The position numbers were made by a program, and so were the translations under genes. DNA of 64,000 nt. Source: Pseudomonas donghuensis (lineage in GTDB: Bacteria; Pseudomonadota; Gammaproteobacteria; Pseudomonadales; Pseudomonadaceae). Below, piece by piece: positions 37,760 through 46,662 of the stretch; position 1 is the first letter of the stretch, and the number at the start of each line of letters is the position of its first letter. The DNA lies in assembly GCF_000259195.1 (NCBI RefSeq), contig NZ_JH650770.1, positions 404 through 64,403 of the forward strand, in the 5' to 3' direction. The notes beneath the pieces were generated by a model that had not been told where the DNA came from, searched no databases, and saw only the letters and a list, made by a program, of their open reading frames with translations.

Positions 37760-38322
37760 TCAGCTATCTCCTGCACACTTTTTAAAAAAGGCGCATCGCG
37801 GTCTTTTTGATTGATAATGAAATCGACCTTTTCAGGCCACTTTATAGCCAGCGTCGGATCATCCCAGCGAATAGCGCCCTCACACTCTTTGGCGTAATAA
37901 TCTGTGGTTTTGTAGTGGAAGTGCGTATCCTCTTCAAGCGCTACAAAACCATGGGCAAAGCCTTCTGGAATCCACAGCATTTTCTTATTGGCAGCGGTCA
38001 GTTCGACACCCACCCATTTCCCAAACGTCGGCGAAGACTCACGGATATCGACCGCGACATCAAACGCTGCGCCTTGAGTGACGCATACCAATTTCCCTTG
38101 TTGATGAGGGGCGCGTTGATAATGAAGCCCCCTGAGCACTCCCTTTTTTGAACAGGAGCGATTATCTTGTACGAAAGCTCTGGGTACTGGCAGCCCGCTT
38201 TCAGCCAGCAATGCGTGAAAGACTCTCTCGCTATAGCTCTCGAAGAACCATCCACGCTCGTCTTCAAATACGCTTGGCTCCAGAACAACAACATCAGGAA
38301 TGTTAGTACGTATTAATTTCAT
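37756..38322 (-). CDS. rmlC: dTDP-4-dehydrorhamnose 3,5-epimerase
   Basis: A 188-residue cupin of normal RmlC length. FEDERGWFFESYS and LRGLHYQ (catalytic His67) are present, along with the IPEGFAHGF signature. It epimerises dTDP-4-keto-6-deoxyglucose at C3 and C5 on the route to dTDP-L-rhamnose. No rmlA, rmlB or rmlD is in the window, so its substrate and the next step depend on genes elsewhere. It is coupled to fdtA by a four-base overlap, which suggests the two draw on the same dTDP-sugar pool. Confidence 0.93.
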   Translation of the reverse strand: MKLIRTNIPDVVVLEPSVFEDERGWFFESYSERVFHALLAESGLPVPRAFVQDNRSCSKKGVLRGLHYQRAPHQQGKLVCVTQGAAFDVAVDIRESSPTFGKWVGVELTAANKKMLWIPEGFAHGFVALEEDTHFHYKTTDYYAKECEGAIRWDDPTLAIKWPEKVDFIINQKDRDAPFLKSVQEIAE

Positions 38323-38382
38323 ATTCCCTCTGATTCTTTACCGCGAATCAATACAATTAGGATCTGAGCCGCCAAGTGTCAC

Positions 38383-39720
38383 TTATAGGGTTTCGCGAAG
38401 CGCATCACCCTTGGTTCGTCGCTCCAGAGCCCGCTCTGTTTGCTCTACTTGCCGCCCGACCGCCAACGATGCCTGCTGAAGTGCATAATGACGCAAAATC
38501 GCAACGACGACTCCAACCAAAAGACCAACCAAAACCGCAACCAATATGATAATCGCTCGCATTGGTCGAACCGGTTGTAACGACTCAATGGCGCGCCGAT
38601 CAATCTGGACCATTTTGATATTGTCAAAATCAATACCAAGATTCTTCAAGCGGTCCATTTCTTTACGAACATCATCGACATTTTGCAGAAAAAGGTCTTC
38701 ATTTTGACGGTTCTGCAAGAGTTGCACCTGGCGATTATGCTGCAAAAGTTGGAGCTCTTTTGCGATTTGCGCTACCCGGCCATCGGTAAAATCGTCATTG
38801 GCCCGTTTCGCCAATGCTGCCCGTTCGGCTTCCAACGCATCAACGCCCATGAAGTAGAGAGGCACCGCTTGGTTGTTAACCTCCGTCCGGAATACGTTAT
38901 TAGCTGGTCGCGCTGCGTCTCCAAGCATAGACGGTGTCGTTGGCCGCTGAATGCCCAAGCTGCGTGCGATGCCAATAGCCTCTGCCAGTTGCTGCATGCG
39001 TGCGATACGATTGAGTTTCAATTGTTGTCTTAAGGCCTTCAGCTCATCCTGCAGCTGCGCTTGCTTCAAGCCATCCTGCTCAAGGAGCCCCGCAATTAAA
39101 GACTCTTTGCCGCTGCTATAGGCGACCCTCGCAGCACTAAGCTGAGCCGCTAGCTCTGCCATCCGGTTTCGCACAATTACCGTCATATCAGCCTTGATGG
39201 CTTCACGCTCGGTTTCAATAGCATAATCAACAAACTTGTTGAGGATGGATACACCATCCACGCCTTGCTTGTAATCCAGGGCCGCACTCACGCTGTTTGA
39301 AAGCGCGTCCTTTTTTGTATCGGAAAGGAGCACTTTAAGCGAGTCGCGATTGAATCGTTCAAACGCCAGCTCGGAACTTTCGTCATTCTTCTCAAAGGAC
39401 TTGAAAAGCGCTGGGTTTTCTTTGAAAAAACGAAGACGCGTATCATAGGAATCAAGCGTAGAAGCCACTTTCTTTAATGCTTTCTCCGATGATAGCGAGT
39501 AAAGCCCCGAGCGGTTGAGGGCGTCTAACTCATTCATTGGCACGGGTCGCAATACGCTTGTAACCTGGTACACGGGTACAAGAAAAAAAAAGCAATAAAC
39601 AAGCGCAAAAAGTGCTGCTATCAGAACCGACAGCAGCACGATTTTTTTTTGCGTCCAGATAATCTTAACAACGTACAGAAGGTCAACTTCTCCATGTGAT
39701 ACCTGAGAGATCCTGCTCAT
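38383..39720 (-). CDS. wzz: Wzz-family chain-length determinant (longer paralogue)
   Basis: A 445-residue inner-membrane protein with helices at about residues 26-48 and 391-413 and a long periplasmic domain rich in coiled coil (for example RNRMAELAAQLSAARVAY and QLQDELKALRQQL). The second helix is preceded by the family's Pro/Gly region (LQPVRPMRAIIILV). It would set the modal length of the O-antigen. Length exceeds typical 320-370-residue Wzz proteins, as in very-long-chain types. ATG 39720 is chosen; a GTG three codons earlier is possible. An ops-like sequence lies directly upstream. Confidence 0.9.
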   Translation of the reverse strand: MSRISQVSHGEVDLLYVVKIIWTQKKIVLLSVLIAALFALVYCFFFLVPVYQVTSVLRPVPMNELDALNRSGLYSLSSEKALKKVASTLDSYDTRLRFFKENPALFKSFEKNDESSELAFERFNRDSLKVLLSDTKKDALSNSVSAALDYKQGVDGVSILNKFVDYAIETEREAIKADMTVIVRNRMAELAAQLSAARVAYSSGKESLIAGLLEQDGLKQAQLQDELKALRQQLKLNRIARMQQLAEAIGIARSLGIQRPTTPSMLGDAARPANNVFRTEVNNQAVPLYFMGVDALEAERAALAKRANDDFTDGRVAQIAKELQLLQHNRQVQLLQNRQNEDLFLQNVDDVRKEMDRLKNLGIDFDNIKMVQIDRRAIESLQPVRPMRAIIILVAVLVGLLVGVVVAILRHYALQQASLAVGRQVEQTERALERRTKGDALRETL

Positions 39721-39730
39721 ACTAGTCACT

Positions 39731-39740
39731 GCTACCGCCT
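39731..39740 (-). promoter_or_regulatory. ops-like element (RfaH loading site candidate)
   Basis: On the minus strand 39740-39731 reads AGGCGGTAGC, containing GGCGGTAGC, the nine-base core of the ops element through which RfaH is loaded in enterobacterial O-antigen operons; the conserved T two bases further on is G here. It lies in the 154-base gap between the two wzz genes, ten bases before the second start. The rest of a JUMPStart sequence is not seen, and a chance match is possible. Confidence 0.35.
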
Positions 39741-39874
39741 ACGTTCAATCGGACAGATTGCCCTCGATTGCCGGTTACTGCGACGCGGGATACTCAGCGC
39801 TAGCTAAACAGGCACAATCGACTCGCTCTACAGCAATCGAGGAAAGTCGGACATTGTGCCACCATTCAGATCAT

Positions 39875-40951
39875 TCACAAAGCGCCGCTTGCATGCGGAG
39901 AACGCGGATCCACGCGCTTTATCAGCGCGATCATCAAGACTAAAAAGACCCCAAGAATCGCTCCTAAAAGTGTTGCCCCGAGCAGTATGAGCAGTTTTTT
40001 TGGTGCTACGGGAGACTCCGGCACATCGATCTGACCGTCTAGACGATAGACCTTGACGCCACCTGGTTCAGCTTCCAGCCCTGCGTAAAACTCGTATCTC
40101 GCTTGCAGGTCTCTCAGCTTATTAATGAACGGGTCATCCGAACCACGCCGCTCAAGGTTGGTTATCTCTGCCTCAAGGGCTTTCGCACCGCGCATATAAG
40201 TCAGCTCGCCATCGACACTGGCTGCAAGCTCCGCTGATGCCGCACCGTCGATCAGTGGCGGTTTTTCCAGCCCGATAGCACGCGCAATTCGCAGCGCCTC
40301 TCTGAGGCGAACAATCAGGTCTTCGCGCATTTTCAGTCCACTTTCACGCAAAGTGCTGATCTGCTGACTGATGTTACGAGCCCTGACCTGTGCCTCCCTG
40401 GCGGCGTCTTCAATGACCTCATCCCTGGCATTGATTCCAGCCTTGGTAACGTACTCTGTCAGCCATTGCTGCGCCTCTTCCGGGCTACCTGCCTGAAAGG
40501 AGAAAACATAACGATCCGGCTCAGCCTTTCCTGCAGACACAACGCGCAACGTCTTGCCGAAGCGCTCGTACAGCTTGTCTTTAGATGCTTCATCCGCCGC
40601 CGCCCCCAAAGAGGGAAGGTAGTGCGTATTGAAAAACTCGCGACGAAGAGCCTCAGCCTGCAAATTACGAAGGAAAACGTCATAAACACTTTTCAAGGAG
40701 TATGGGTCAAGACCAGACTCCGAGGTGCGACCGTAGTTCAACTCAGCAATTTGGCTTTGCGTCGGCGGGATGATCGATACCTTTGCCTCGTAGACCGGCT
40801 TGGTGATAAAAACATAACCCAATCCAAACAAACCAAAAACCAATACCACCAGAAGGATTAGGAATTTCCCTGCCCAAAGGAGGCGAAGCAGCTCAACGAA
40901 ATCAATATCTGCATCTGCATCTGCGCGGTTTTCAAATCTACCGTCTTGCAT
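39875..40951 (-). CDS. wzz: Wzz-family chain-length determinant (shorter paralogue)
   Basis: A 358-residue protein of classical Wzz size. An acidic N-terminus (ADADADIDFVELLRLLWAG) precedes helix 1 (about 30-52); the periplasmic part carries YEAKVSIIPPTQSQIAEL and a coiled-coil run; helix 2 (about 318-340) follows the Pro-rich VPESPVAPKKLLILLGATLLG. It is the first gene of the leftward O-antigen operon. ATG 40951 is chosen; a GTG five codons upstream is possible. It differs strongly from the next gene, so the pair is not a recent duplication. Confidence 0.92.
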   Translation of the reverse strand: MQDGRFENRADADADIDFVELLRLLWAGKFLILLVVLVFGLFGLGYVFITKPVYEAKVSIIPPTQSQIAELNYGRTSESGLDPYSLKSVYDVFLRNLQAEALRREFFNTHYLPSLGAAADEASKDKLYERFGKTLRVVSAGKAEPDRYVFSFQAGSPEEAQQWLTEYVTKAGINARDEVIEDAAREAQVRARNISQQISTLRESGLKMREDLIVRLREALRIARAIGLEKPPLIDGAASAELAASVDGELTYMRGAKALEAEITNLERRGSDDPFINKLRDLQARYEFYAGLEAEPGGVKVYRLDGQIDVPESPVAPKKLLILLGATLLGAILGVFLVLMIALIKRVDPRSPHASGAL

Positions 40952-41095
40952 TCTTGTTTGTCCCACTCACGGTTACATTGCTGTGATTTACACTGTACGT
41001 CGCTGTTCGGTAGAAAAACCACGGAAAAAGCGTTGCCCCCTAACGAAACAGACCGTTCCTACGCGCCCCCTTTACCCCCCCCGAAAGGAGATACC
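40952..41095 (-). promoter_or_regulatory. upstream region of the O-antigen operon with poly-C tract
   Basis: The 144 bases between lapA and the first wzz must hold the operon promoter. A TGTAAATC on the minus strand, near 40990, could be a -10 region, but no strong -35 is seen. Near the lapA end is a C5-TTTA-C8 tract (41066-41082), which could vary in length by slippage. A/T-runs alternate with G-runs on the minus strand. The boundary between core and accessory DNA lies here. Confidence 0.45.
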
Positions 41096-41323
41096 TCAGT
41101 TCTTTCTCCGCCCGAACAGACGAGTGAAGTAGAACGCCAGAGGCCCGCATACCAATCCACTTGCAAAAAATGAAATCATCAGCACTGAAAGCGGCAAGTC
41201 GGGTGTTTTAAATCCGGCAAACATCACGGCGGTCGGCTGTTGATTCTCTAGTACAAACGCTAGCACAACCAAGCCGAGCAATAACAAAAATACGACCAGA
41301 ATCAACCGCTTAAAGTTCCGCAC
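41096..41323 (-). CDS. lapA: LapA-domain (DUF1049) inner-membrane protein
   Basis: A 75-residue protein with two membrane helices (about 6-25 and 43-66) and NQQPTAVMF between them, the LapA pattern. In E. coli LapA acts with LapB in lipopolysaccharide assembly and LpxC control. LapB is not encoded nearby, and a generic LapA-domain role is all sequence supports. GTG 41323 follows GGGAG. It is 21 bases after ihfB and probably co-transcribed with it. Confidence 0.88.
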   Translation of the reverse strand: MRNFKRLILVVFLLLLGLVVLAFVLENQQPTAVMFAGFKTPDLPLSVLMISFFASGLVCGPLAFYFTRLFGRRKN

Positions 41324-41344
41324 AACGGCTCCCGTTTATCCGAA

Positions 41345-41644
41345 TTAATCTTCGTGCTGCCCTTCTTCTTCATTCACCCGATCCCGCAGCTCCTTCCCCG
41401 GCTTGAAGTGTGGCACAAACTTGCCGTCCAGGCTGACGGACTGCCCGGTTTTTGGGTTGCGGCCTACGCGGGGGGCGCGATAGTGCAGGGAGAAGCTGCC
41501 GAAGCCGCGAATTTCGATGCGGTCGCCAGTGGCCAGGCACTGGGACATTTGCTCAAGCATAGTCTTGATGGCCAGCTCGACATCCTTGGATGAGAGCAGC
41601 CCTTGATGGGTGACAATACGTTCGATCAGCTCCGACTTCGTCAT
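41345..41644 (-). CDS. ihfB: integration host factor subunit beta
   Basis: A 99-residue HU/IHF-family protein. [11 protein letters not shown] opens it, and the DNA-binding arm reads [13 protein letters not shown] with the minor-groove proline; [10 protein letters not shown] is the dimer-body motif. With IHF-alpha it bends DNA at specific sites and shapes transcription and recombination. The rpsA-ihfB-lapA order is conserved in gammaproteobacteria. A strong terminator separates it from rpsA, so it should have its own promoter in 41645-41845. Confidence 0.97.
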   Translation of the reverse strand: MTKSELIERIVTHQGLLSSKDVELAIKTMLEQMSQCLATGDRIEIRGFGSFSLHYRAPRVGRNPKTGQSVSLDGKFVPHFKPGKELRDRVNEEEGQHED

Positions 41645-41845
41645 ATTTTTCCCTTCTTTATCAAGCAGCTAGATCATTGCTTCGTTGTTTTTAGCATGAC
41701 CTGAAGGATTTGAACAGGGCGGTTCTTGACTTAATCGGAATTTGAAGAAATACGCCTTGGCACAATAGATGATGGCGGTTTGCCGCCAATTTCACCGAAG
41801 CTCACTGGCACAAGGGTTTCAGCGCGCGGGAGGAATCGCAGGCAC

Positions 41846-41875
41846 AAAAAAGGGCGACCGAAGTCGCCCTTTTTT
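41846..41875 (-). terminator. intrinsic terminator of rpsA
   Basis: GGGCGAC (41852-41858) and GTCGCCC (41863-41869) form a stem with a CGAA tetraloop, flanked by A6 and T6, so it works in both directions in principle. It lies 14 bases beyond the rpsA stop. Confidence 0.95.
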
Positions 41876-41889
41876 AACACCAGCAGAAC

Positions 41890-43569
41890 TTAGTTCTGTT
41901 TGGCCATTGCCTGACGCAGCAGCGCAGCCATGGTGGTGTCAGCAGCTTCCGAAGGAGCAGCTTCTTTCAGGCTTTGGATAGCCTCTTTCTCTTCAGCGTC
42001 GTCTTTCGACTTGATCGACAGCTGGATGACGCGCGATTTGCGGTCAACGCTGATGATCTTCGCTTCGATCTCTTCGCCTTCCTTCAGGACGTTACGCGCG
42101 TCTTCAACGCGGTCACGGCTGATTTCGGAAGCTTTCAGAGTGGCTTCGATGTCGTCGGCCAGGGTGATGATGGCGCCTTTGGCGTCAACTTCTTTTACAA
42201 CACCCTTAACGATTGCACCCTTGTCGTTGGCAGCAACGTACTCGGAGAACGGATCGCTTTCCAGCTGCTTGATACCCAGGGAGATGCGCTCGCGCTCTGG
42301 GTCAACAGACAGGATGACGGTGTCCAGCTCGTCGCCCTTCTTGAAGCGACGTACGGCTTCTTCGCCGACTTCGTTCCAGGAGATGTCCGACAGGTGAACC
42401 AGGCCGTCGATGCCGCCGTCCAGACCAATGAAGATACCGAAATCGGTGATCGACTTGATGGTGCCGGAGATCTTGTCGCCCTTGTTGAACTGGCCAGAGA
42501 AGTCTTCCCATGGGTTGGACTTGCACTGTTTGATGCCCAGGGAGATACGACGACGCTCTTCGTCGATGTCCAGAACCATGACTTCCACTTCGTCGCCGAC
42601 TTGTACGACTTTCGAAGGATGGATGTTCTTGTTGGTCCAGTCCATTTCGGAAACGTGTACCAGGCCTTCCACGCCTTCTTCCAGCTCTGCGAAGCAGCCG
42701 TAGTCGGTCAGGTTGGTAACACGCGCCATGACGCGGGTGCTTTCTGGGTAACGAGCCTTGATAGCAACCCATGGGTCTTCACCCAGTTGCTTCAGACCCA
42801 GGGATACACGGTTACGCTCGCGATCGTACTTCAGAACCTTGACATCGATCTCGTCGCCAACGTTGACGATTTCCGATGGGTGCTTGATACGCTTCCAAGC
42901 CATGTCGGTGATGTGCAGCAGGCCATCAACGCCGCCCAGGTCAACGAATGCGCCGTAGTCGGTGAGGTTCTTGACGATACCTTTGACTTGCTGGCCTTCC
43001 TGCAGGGATTCCAGCAGAGCTTCGCGCTCGGCGCTGTTCTCGGCTTCCAGGACGCTGCGACGGGAAACGACAACGTTGTTGCGCTTCTGGTCCAGCTTGA
43101 TGACCTTGAATTCCAGCTCTTTGCCTTCCAGGTGGGTGGTGTCGCGCACTGGGCGGACATCAACCAGGGAACCAGGCAGGAACGCACGGATACCGTTAAC
43201 GTCGACAGTGAAGCCGCCTTTAACCTTACCGTTGATAACGCCCTTGACCACTTCTTCGGCGGCGAAAGCTGCTTCCAGAACAATCCAGCACTCGGCGCGC
43301 TTGGCTTTTTCACGGGACAGTTTGGTTTCGCCAAAGCCGTCTTCGACCGCGTCCAGCGCAACGTGAACTTCGTCACCGACCTTGATGGTCAGCTCGCCAG
43401 CTTCGTTGTAGAACTGCTCGAGCGGGATGACGCCCTCGGACTTCAGGCCAGCGTGTACGGTAACCCAGTCGCCGTCGATGTCGACAACGATACCGGTGAT
43501 GATCGCACCCGGCTGAAGATTGAGGGTTTTCAGGCTTTCTTCAAAGAGTTCTGCAAAGCTTTCGCTCAT
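41890..43569 (-). CDS. rpsA: 30S ribosomal protein S1
   Basis: A 559-residue protein made of six S1 RNA-binding repeats (boundaries near residues 20, 105, 190, 275, 362 and 450), each with the recurring G-x-V-x-x-I/V...GAF/GCF pattern such as [19 protein letters not shown]1 recruits mRNA to the 30S subunit. The ATG at 43569 is preceded by a leader with two hairpins, consistent with autogenous control. cmk lies upstream on the same strand, the classic cmk-rpsA pair, and a strong terminator follows. Confidence 0.98.
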   Translation of the reverse strand: MSESFAELFEESLKTLNLQPGAIITGIVVDIDGDWVTVHAGLKSEGVIPLEQFYNEAGELTIKVGDEVHVALDAVEDGFGETKLSREKAKRAECWIVLEAAFAAEEVVKGVINGKVKGGFTVDVNGIRAFLPGSLVDVRPVRDTTHLEGKELEFKVIKLDQKRNNVVVSRRSVLEAENSAEREALLESLQEGQQVKGIVKNLTDYGAFVDLGGVDGLLHITDMAWKRIKHPSEIVNVGDEIDVKVLKYDRERNRVSLGLKQLGEDPWVAIKARYPESTRVMARVTNLTDYGCFAELEEGVEGLVHVSEMDWTNKNIHPSKVVQVGDEVEVMVLDIDEERRRISLGIKQCKSNPWEDFSGQFNKGDKISGTIKSITDFGIFIGLDGGIDGLVHLSDISWNEVGEEAVRRFKKGDELDTVILSVDPERERISLGIKQLESDPFSEYVAANDKGAIVKGVVKEVDAKGAIITLADDIEATLKASEISRDRVEDARNVLKEGEEIEAKIISVDRKSRVIQLSIKSKDDAEEKEAIQSLKEAAPSEAADTTMAALLRQAMAKQN

Positions 43570-43587
43570 TTTAATTCCTGTAGATTC

Positions 43588-43629
43588 GGGCGGGACAAAC
43601 GCCCATCAGCCACATTCCAGACAATGTGG
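43588..43629 (-). promoter_or_regulatory. rpsA 5' leader with two hairpins
   Basis: Within 60 bases before the rpsA start the leader can form GGGCG/CGCCC (43588-43592 with 43600-43604) and CCACATT/AATGTGG (43610-43616 with 43623-43629). No strong Shine-Dalgarno is present beside the ATG. In E. coli S1 represses its own translation through a hairpin leader lacking a good Shine-Dalgarno, so the same control is plausible here. Confidence 0.5.
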
Positions 43630-43694
43630 GTTTCGTTCATATAAAGGAAAGCCGGCAGGACGTTGACTGGTGCCCCTGCCTGCTCTCCTGGCCA

Positions 43695-44381
43695 TCAGGC
43701 GATATCGCGCAGGGCGATCTCGCTCTTGATGCGTTGCAACACCTGCTCGATGGACAACTCCGTGGAATCCAGCTGGATCGCATCGGCCGCCGGTTTGAGC
43801 GGGGCCACTGCGCGCTGGGTGTCACGCTCATCACGCGCACGGATCTCTTCTAGCAGACTTGACAGACTAACATCTTCGCCTTTTGCCTTCAACTGCAAGT
43901 AACGGCGGCGAGCACGTTCCTCGGCGCTGGCGGTCAGAAACACCTTGAGCGGTGCATCCGGAAACACCACGGTGCCCATGTCGCGACCATCGGCAATCAG
44001 CCCCGGGGCTTCCTGGAATGCCCGCTGACGTTGCAACAAGGCCTCGCGCACCGCCGGCAGCGAGGCGACCATCGAGGCACCGGCACCGACGGTTTCGGTG
44101 CGAATGACATGACTGACATCCTCGCCCTCGAGAATGATCTGCTGCAGCTTGCCCGGCTCGGCAGCGATGAACTGCACATCCAGGTGCGCAGCGATCTTGA
44201 CCAACAGTTCTTCATTGGTCAGGTCGACGCCGTGGTTGTTGGCGGCAAAGGCCAGCAACCGGTACAGCGCGCCGGAATCCAGCAGGCGCCAACCCAGCTC
44301 ACGGGCCAGCAGGCCGGCAACGGTACCCTTGCCCGAACCACTCGGCCCGTCGATGGTGATGACCGGTGCGTTGGAACTCAC
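43695..44381 (-). CDS. cmk: cytidylate kinase
   Basis: A 228-residue P-loop kinase phosphorylating CMP and dCMP. The P-loop GPSGSGKGT is at residues 12-20, the CMP-binding [13 protein letters not shown] follows mid-protein and the lid has [10 protein letters not shown]. The start is GTG 44381, overlapping the aroA stop as GTGA, with GAGG upstream; this gives the standard family length, while a longer in-frame version would add an unrelated arginine-rich leader. It lies between tyrA-aroA and rpsA. Confidence 0.96.
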   Translation of the reverse strand: MSSNAPVITIDGPSGSGKGTVAGLLARELGWRLLDSGALYRLLAFAANNHGVDLTNEELLVKIAAHLDVQFIAAEPGKLQQIILEGEDVSHVIRTETVGAGASMVASLPAVREALLQRQRAFQEAPGLIADGRDMGTVVFPDAPLKVFLTASAEERARRRYLQLKAKGEDVSLSSLLEEIRARDERDTQRAVAPLKPAADAIQLDSTELSIEQVLQRIKSEIALRDIA

Positions 44382-46618
44382 GACTTGCCCTCTTCTGCCA
44401 CGCGAATGCCGACTTCGGCGCACAGGGCGAGGAAGTTCGGGAACGAGGTCGCGACGTTGGCGCAGTCATGGATGCGGATTGGCGCCGTGGCGCGCAACGA
44501 GGCAACACTGAAGGCCATGGAGATGCGATGGTCGCCATGACCATGAACTTCACCACCGCCAATAACGCCGCCATCGATGATGATGCCGTCCGGCGTCGGC
44601 TCGCACTTCACGCCCAGGGCCAGCAGGCCGTCGGCCATGACCTGGATGCGGTCGGACTCCTTGACCCGCAGCTCTTCGGCGCCGCGCAGCACGGTACGGC
44701 CTTCGGCACAGGCCGCGGCGACGAACAGCACCGGGAACTCGTCGATAGCCAGTGGCACCAGGTGCTCGGGGATCTCGATACCCTTGAGTTTAGCCCCGCG
44801 CACGCGCAAGTCAGCCACCGGTTCACCGCCGACTTCACGCTGGTTTTCCAGGGTAATGTCGCCGCCCATCAGGCGCAGGATGTCGATGACGCCGGTACGG
44901 GTCGGGTTGATGCCAACGTGCTCGAGCAGCAGCTCGGAGCCTTCGGCAATCGACGCCGCCACGAGGAAGAAGGCCGCCGAGGAAATGTCGGCCGGCACTT
45001 CGATATGCGTGGCGCTGAGCTTGCCGCCCGACTCCAGCGAAGCCGTAGGGCCGTCGACCTTAACGCTGTAGCCAAAACCACGGAGCATGCGCTCGGTGTG
45101 GTCACGGGTCGGCGCAGGCTCGGTGACAGTGGTCTTGCCTTCGGCATACAGACCGGCCAGCAGCAGGCAGGATTTGACCTGGGCACTGGCCATCGGCAGG
45201 GTGTAGGTCAAGGCCTTGAGCGCGTGGCCGCCGCGGATGGTCATCGGCGGACGACCTTCGGCGGCGGTTTCGATTACTGCGCCCATTTCCCGCAGCGGGT
45301 TGGCCACGCGGTTCATTGGCCGCTTGGACAACGAGGCATCGCCAGTCAATACGGTATCGAACGGCTGTGCGGCCAGCAGGCCCGACAGCAGACGCATCGA
45401 GGTGCCGGAGTTGCCCAGATAGATCGGGCCCGGTGGCGGCTTCAGGCCGTTGAGGCCGACGCCGTGGATGGTTACCCGGCCATGGTGCGGGCCTTCGATG
45501 ACCACCCCCATGTCGCGGAAGGCCTGCAAGGTCGCCAGGGCATCTTCACCCTCGAGGAAGCCTTCCACTTCAGTGGTGCCTTCAGCCAGGGAGCCGAGCA
45601 TGATCGAGCGATGGGAAATCGATTTGTCACCTGGTACACGAATACGGCCAGATACGCGGCCACCAGGATTTGCCAGGAAAATCAGGTCGTTGGAGTTCAT
45701 AGCGTCCACATAGGCCCGTCGGGCCAGGATTTTACTGAAATGCTCGCGGGCAACACGGGCGCGGGTGAAGACGCCCAGCAACTGATGCCCATCCCCTGCA
45801 TCGACCGCGTCGCGCAAGGCGTCGAGATCGCTGCGAAATGTATCCAGCGTGCGCAGGACAGCCTCGCGGTTGGCGAGGAAAATGTCGTGCCACATGACCG
45901 GGTCGCTTCCGGCGATTCTCGTGAAATCGCGGAAACCTCCGGCAGCGTAACGGAAGATATCGAGGTTTTCATTGCGCTTGGCCAGGGAATCGACCAGGCC
46001 GAAGGCCAGCAGGTGCGGCAGATGACTGGTCGCCGCCAGGACTTCATCATGGCGCTCGACCTGCATATGCTCGACATCGGCCTCCAGCGCACGCCAAAGC
46101 CGGTCGACCAGCGCCAGGGCAGCAGGATCGGTTTCGGCCAGCGGCGTGAGAATGACTTTGTGGCGGCGGAACAGAGCAGCATTGGAAGCCTCCACCCCGC
46201 TCTGCTCGGAGCCGGCAATCGGATGCCCGGGCACGAAGCGCGGCAAATGCCCGCCAAGGGCCTCGCGAGCTGCGCGCACGACATTGCCCTTGGCGCTGCC
46301 GACGTCGGTCAGCACCGCCTGCCCCAGATCAAGCCGAGCCAGGCGGGCGAGGAGCTTTTCCATGGCCAGGATCGGCACGGCAAGCTGAATGACGTCAGCA
46401 CCGACGCAGGCGACGGCGAGGTCGTCCTCACAGCGATCGACCACACCCAGCTCCACCGCCAGCTTGCGCGACTGCGGATCCAGATCGACACCGACCACTT
46501 CGCGGCACAGGCCGCTTTCACGCAAGCCCTTGGCGAAGGACCCGCCAATCAGGCCCAACCCGACCACCACCAGCCGACCGATGATCGGCTCAGGCTTGTT
46601 TACCACGACTTCAACCAC
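44378..46618 (-). CDS. tyrA-aroA: fused prephenate/cyclohexadienyl dehydrogenase and EPSP synthase
   Basis: A 746-residue bifunctional protein. Residues about 10-300 are a TyrA-type dehydrogenase ([19 protein letters not shown] motif; [11 protein letters not shown] active site), acting on prephenate or arogenate in tyrosine synthesis. Residues about 310-746 are AroA ([26 protein letters not shown], and RVKESDRIQ), making EPSP from shikimate 3-phosphate. The fusion is the pseudomonad norm. Start is GTG 46618, 45 bases after pheA. No hisC-type aminotransferase gene lies between pheA and this gene, unlike my memory of P. aeruginosa. Confidence 0.95.
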   Translation of the reverse strand: MVEVVVNKPEPIIGRLVVVGLGLIGGSFAKGLRESGLCREVVGVDLDPQSRKLAVELGVVDRCEDDLAVACVGADVIQLAVPILAMEKLLARLARLDLGQAVLTDVGSAKGNVVRAAREALGGHLPRFVPGHPIAGSEQSGVEASNAALFRRHKVILTPLAETDPAALALVDRLWRALEADVEHMQVERHDEVLAATSHLPHLLAFGLVDSLAKRNENLDIFRYAAGGFRDFTRIAGSDPVMWHDIFLANREAVLRTLDTFRSDLDALRDAVDAGDGHQLLGVFTRARVAREHFSKILARRAYVDAMNSNDLIFLANPGGRVSGRIRVPGDKSISHRSIMLGSLAEGTTEVEGFLEGEDALATLQAFRDMGVVIEGPHHGRVTIHGVGLNGLKPPPGPIYLGNSGTSMRLLSGLLAAQPFDTVLTGDASLSKRPMNRVANPLREMGAVIETAAEGRPPMTIRGGHALKALTYTLPMASAQVKSCLLLAGLYAEGKTTVTEPAPTRDHTERMLRGFGYSVKVDGPTASLESGGKLSATHIEVPADISSAAFFLVAASIAEGSELLLEHVGINPTRTGVIDILRLMGGDITLENQREVGGEPVADLRVRGAKLKGIEIPEHLVPLAIDEFPVLFVAAACAEGRTVLRGAEELRVKESDRIQVMADGLLALGVKCEPTPDGIIIDGGVIGGGEVHGHGDHRISMAFSVASLRATAPIRIHDCANVATSFPNFLALCAEVGIRVAEEGKS

Positions 46619-46662
46619 GGAGCTGGACCCTGTTCAAGACTGCATGTACGCCACTCATCGCT

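Noticed and set aside
19287..41095. Possibility that the A/T-rich region is a prophage or a defence island
   Set aside because: All recognisable genes are surface-polysaccharide genes; there is no integrase, phage structural gene, restriction or toxin-antitoxin gene and no att-like repeat at the borders.
41974..43644. Rightward open frame of about 550 codons opposite rpsA
   Set aside because: It repeats with the S1 repeats on the other strand; no homology recognised.
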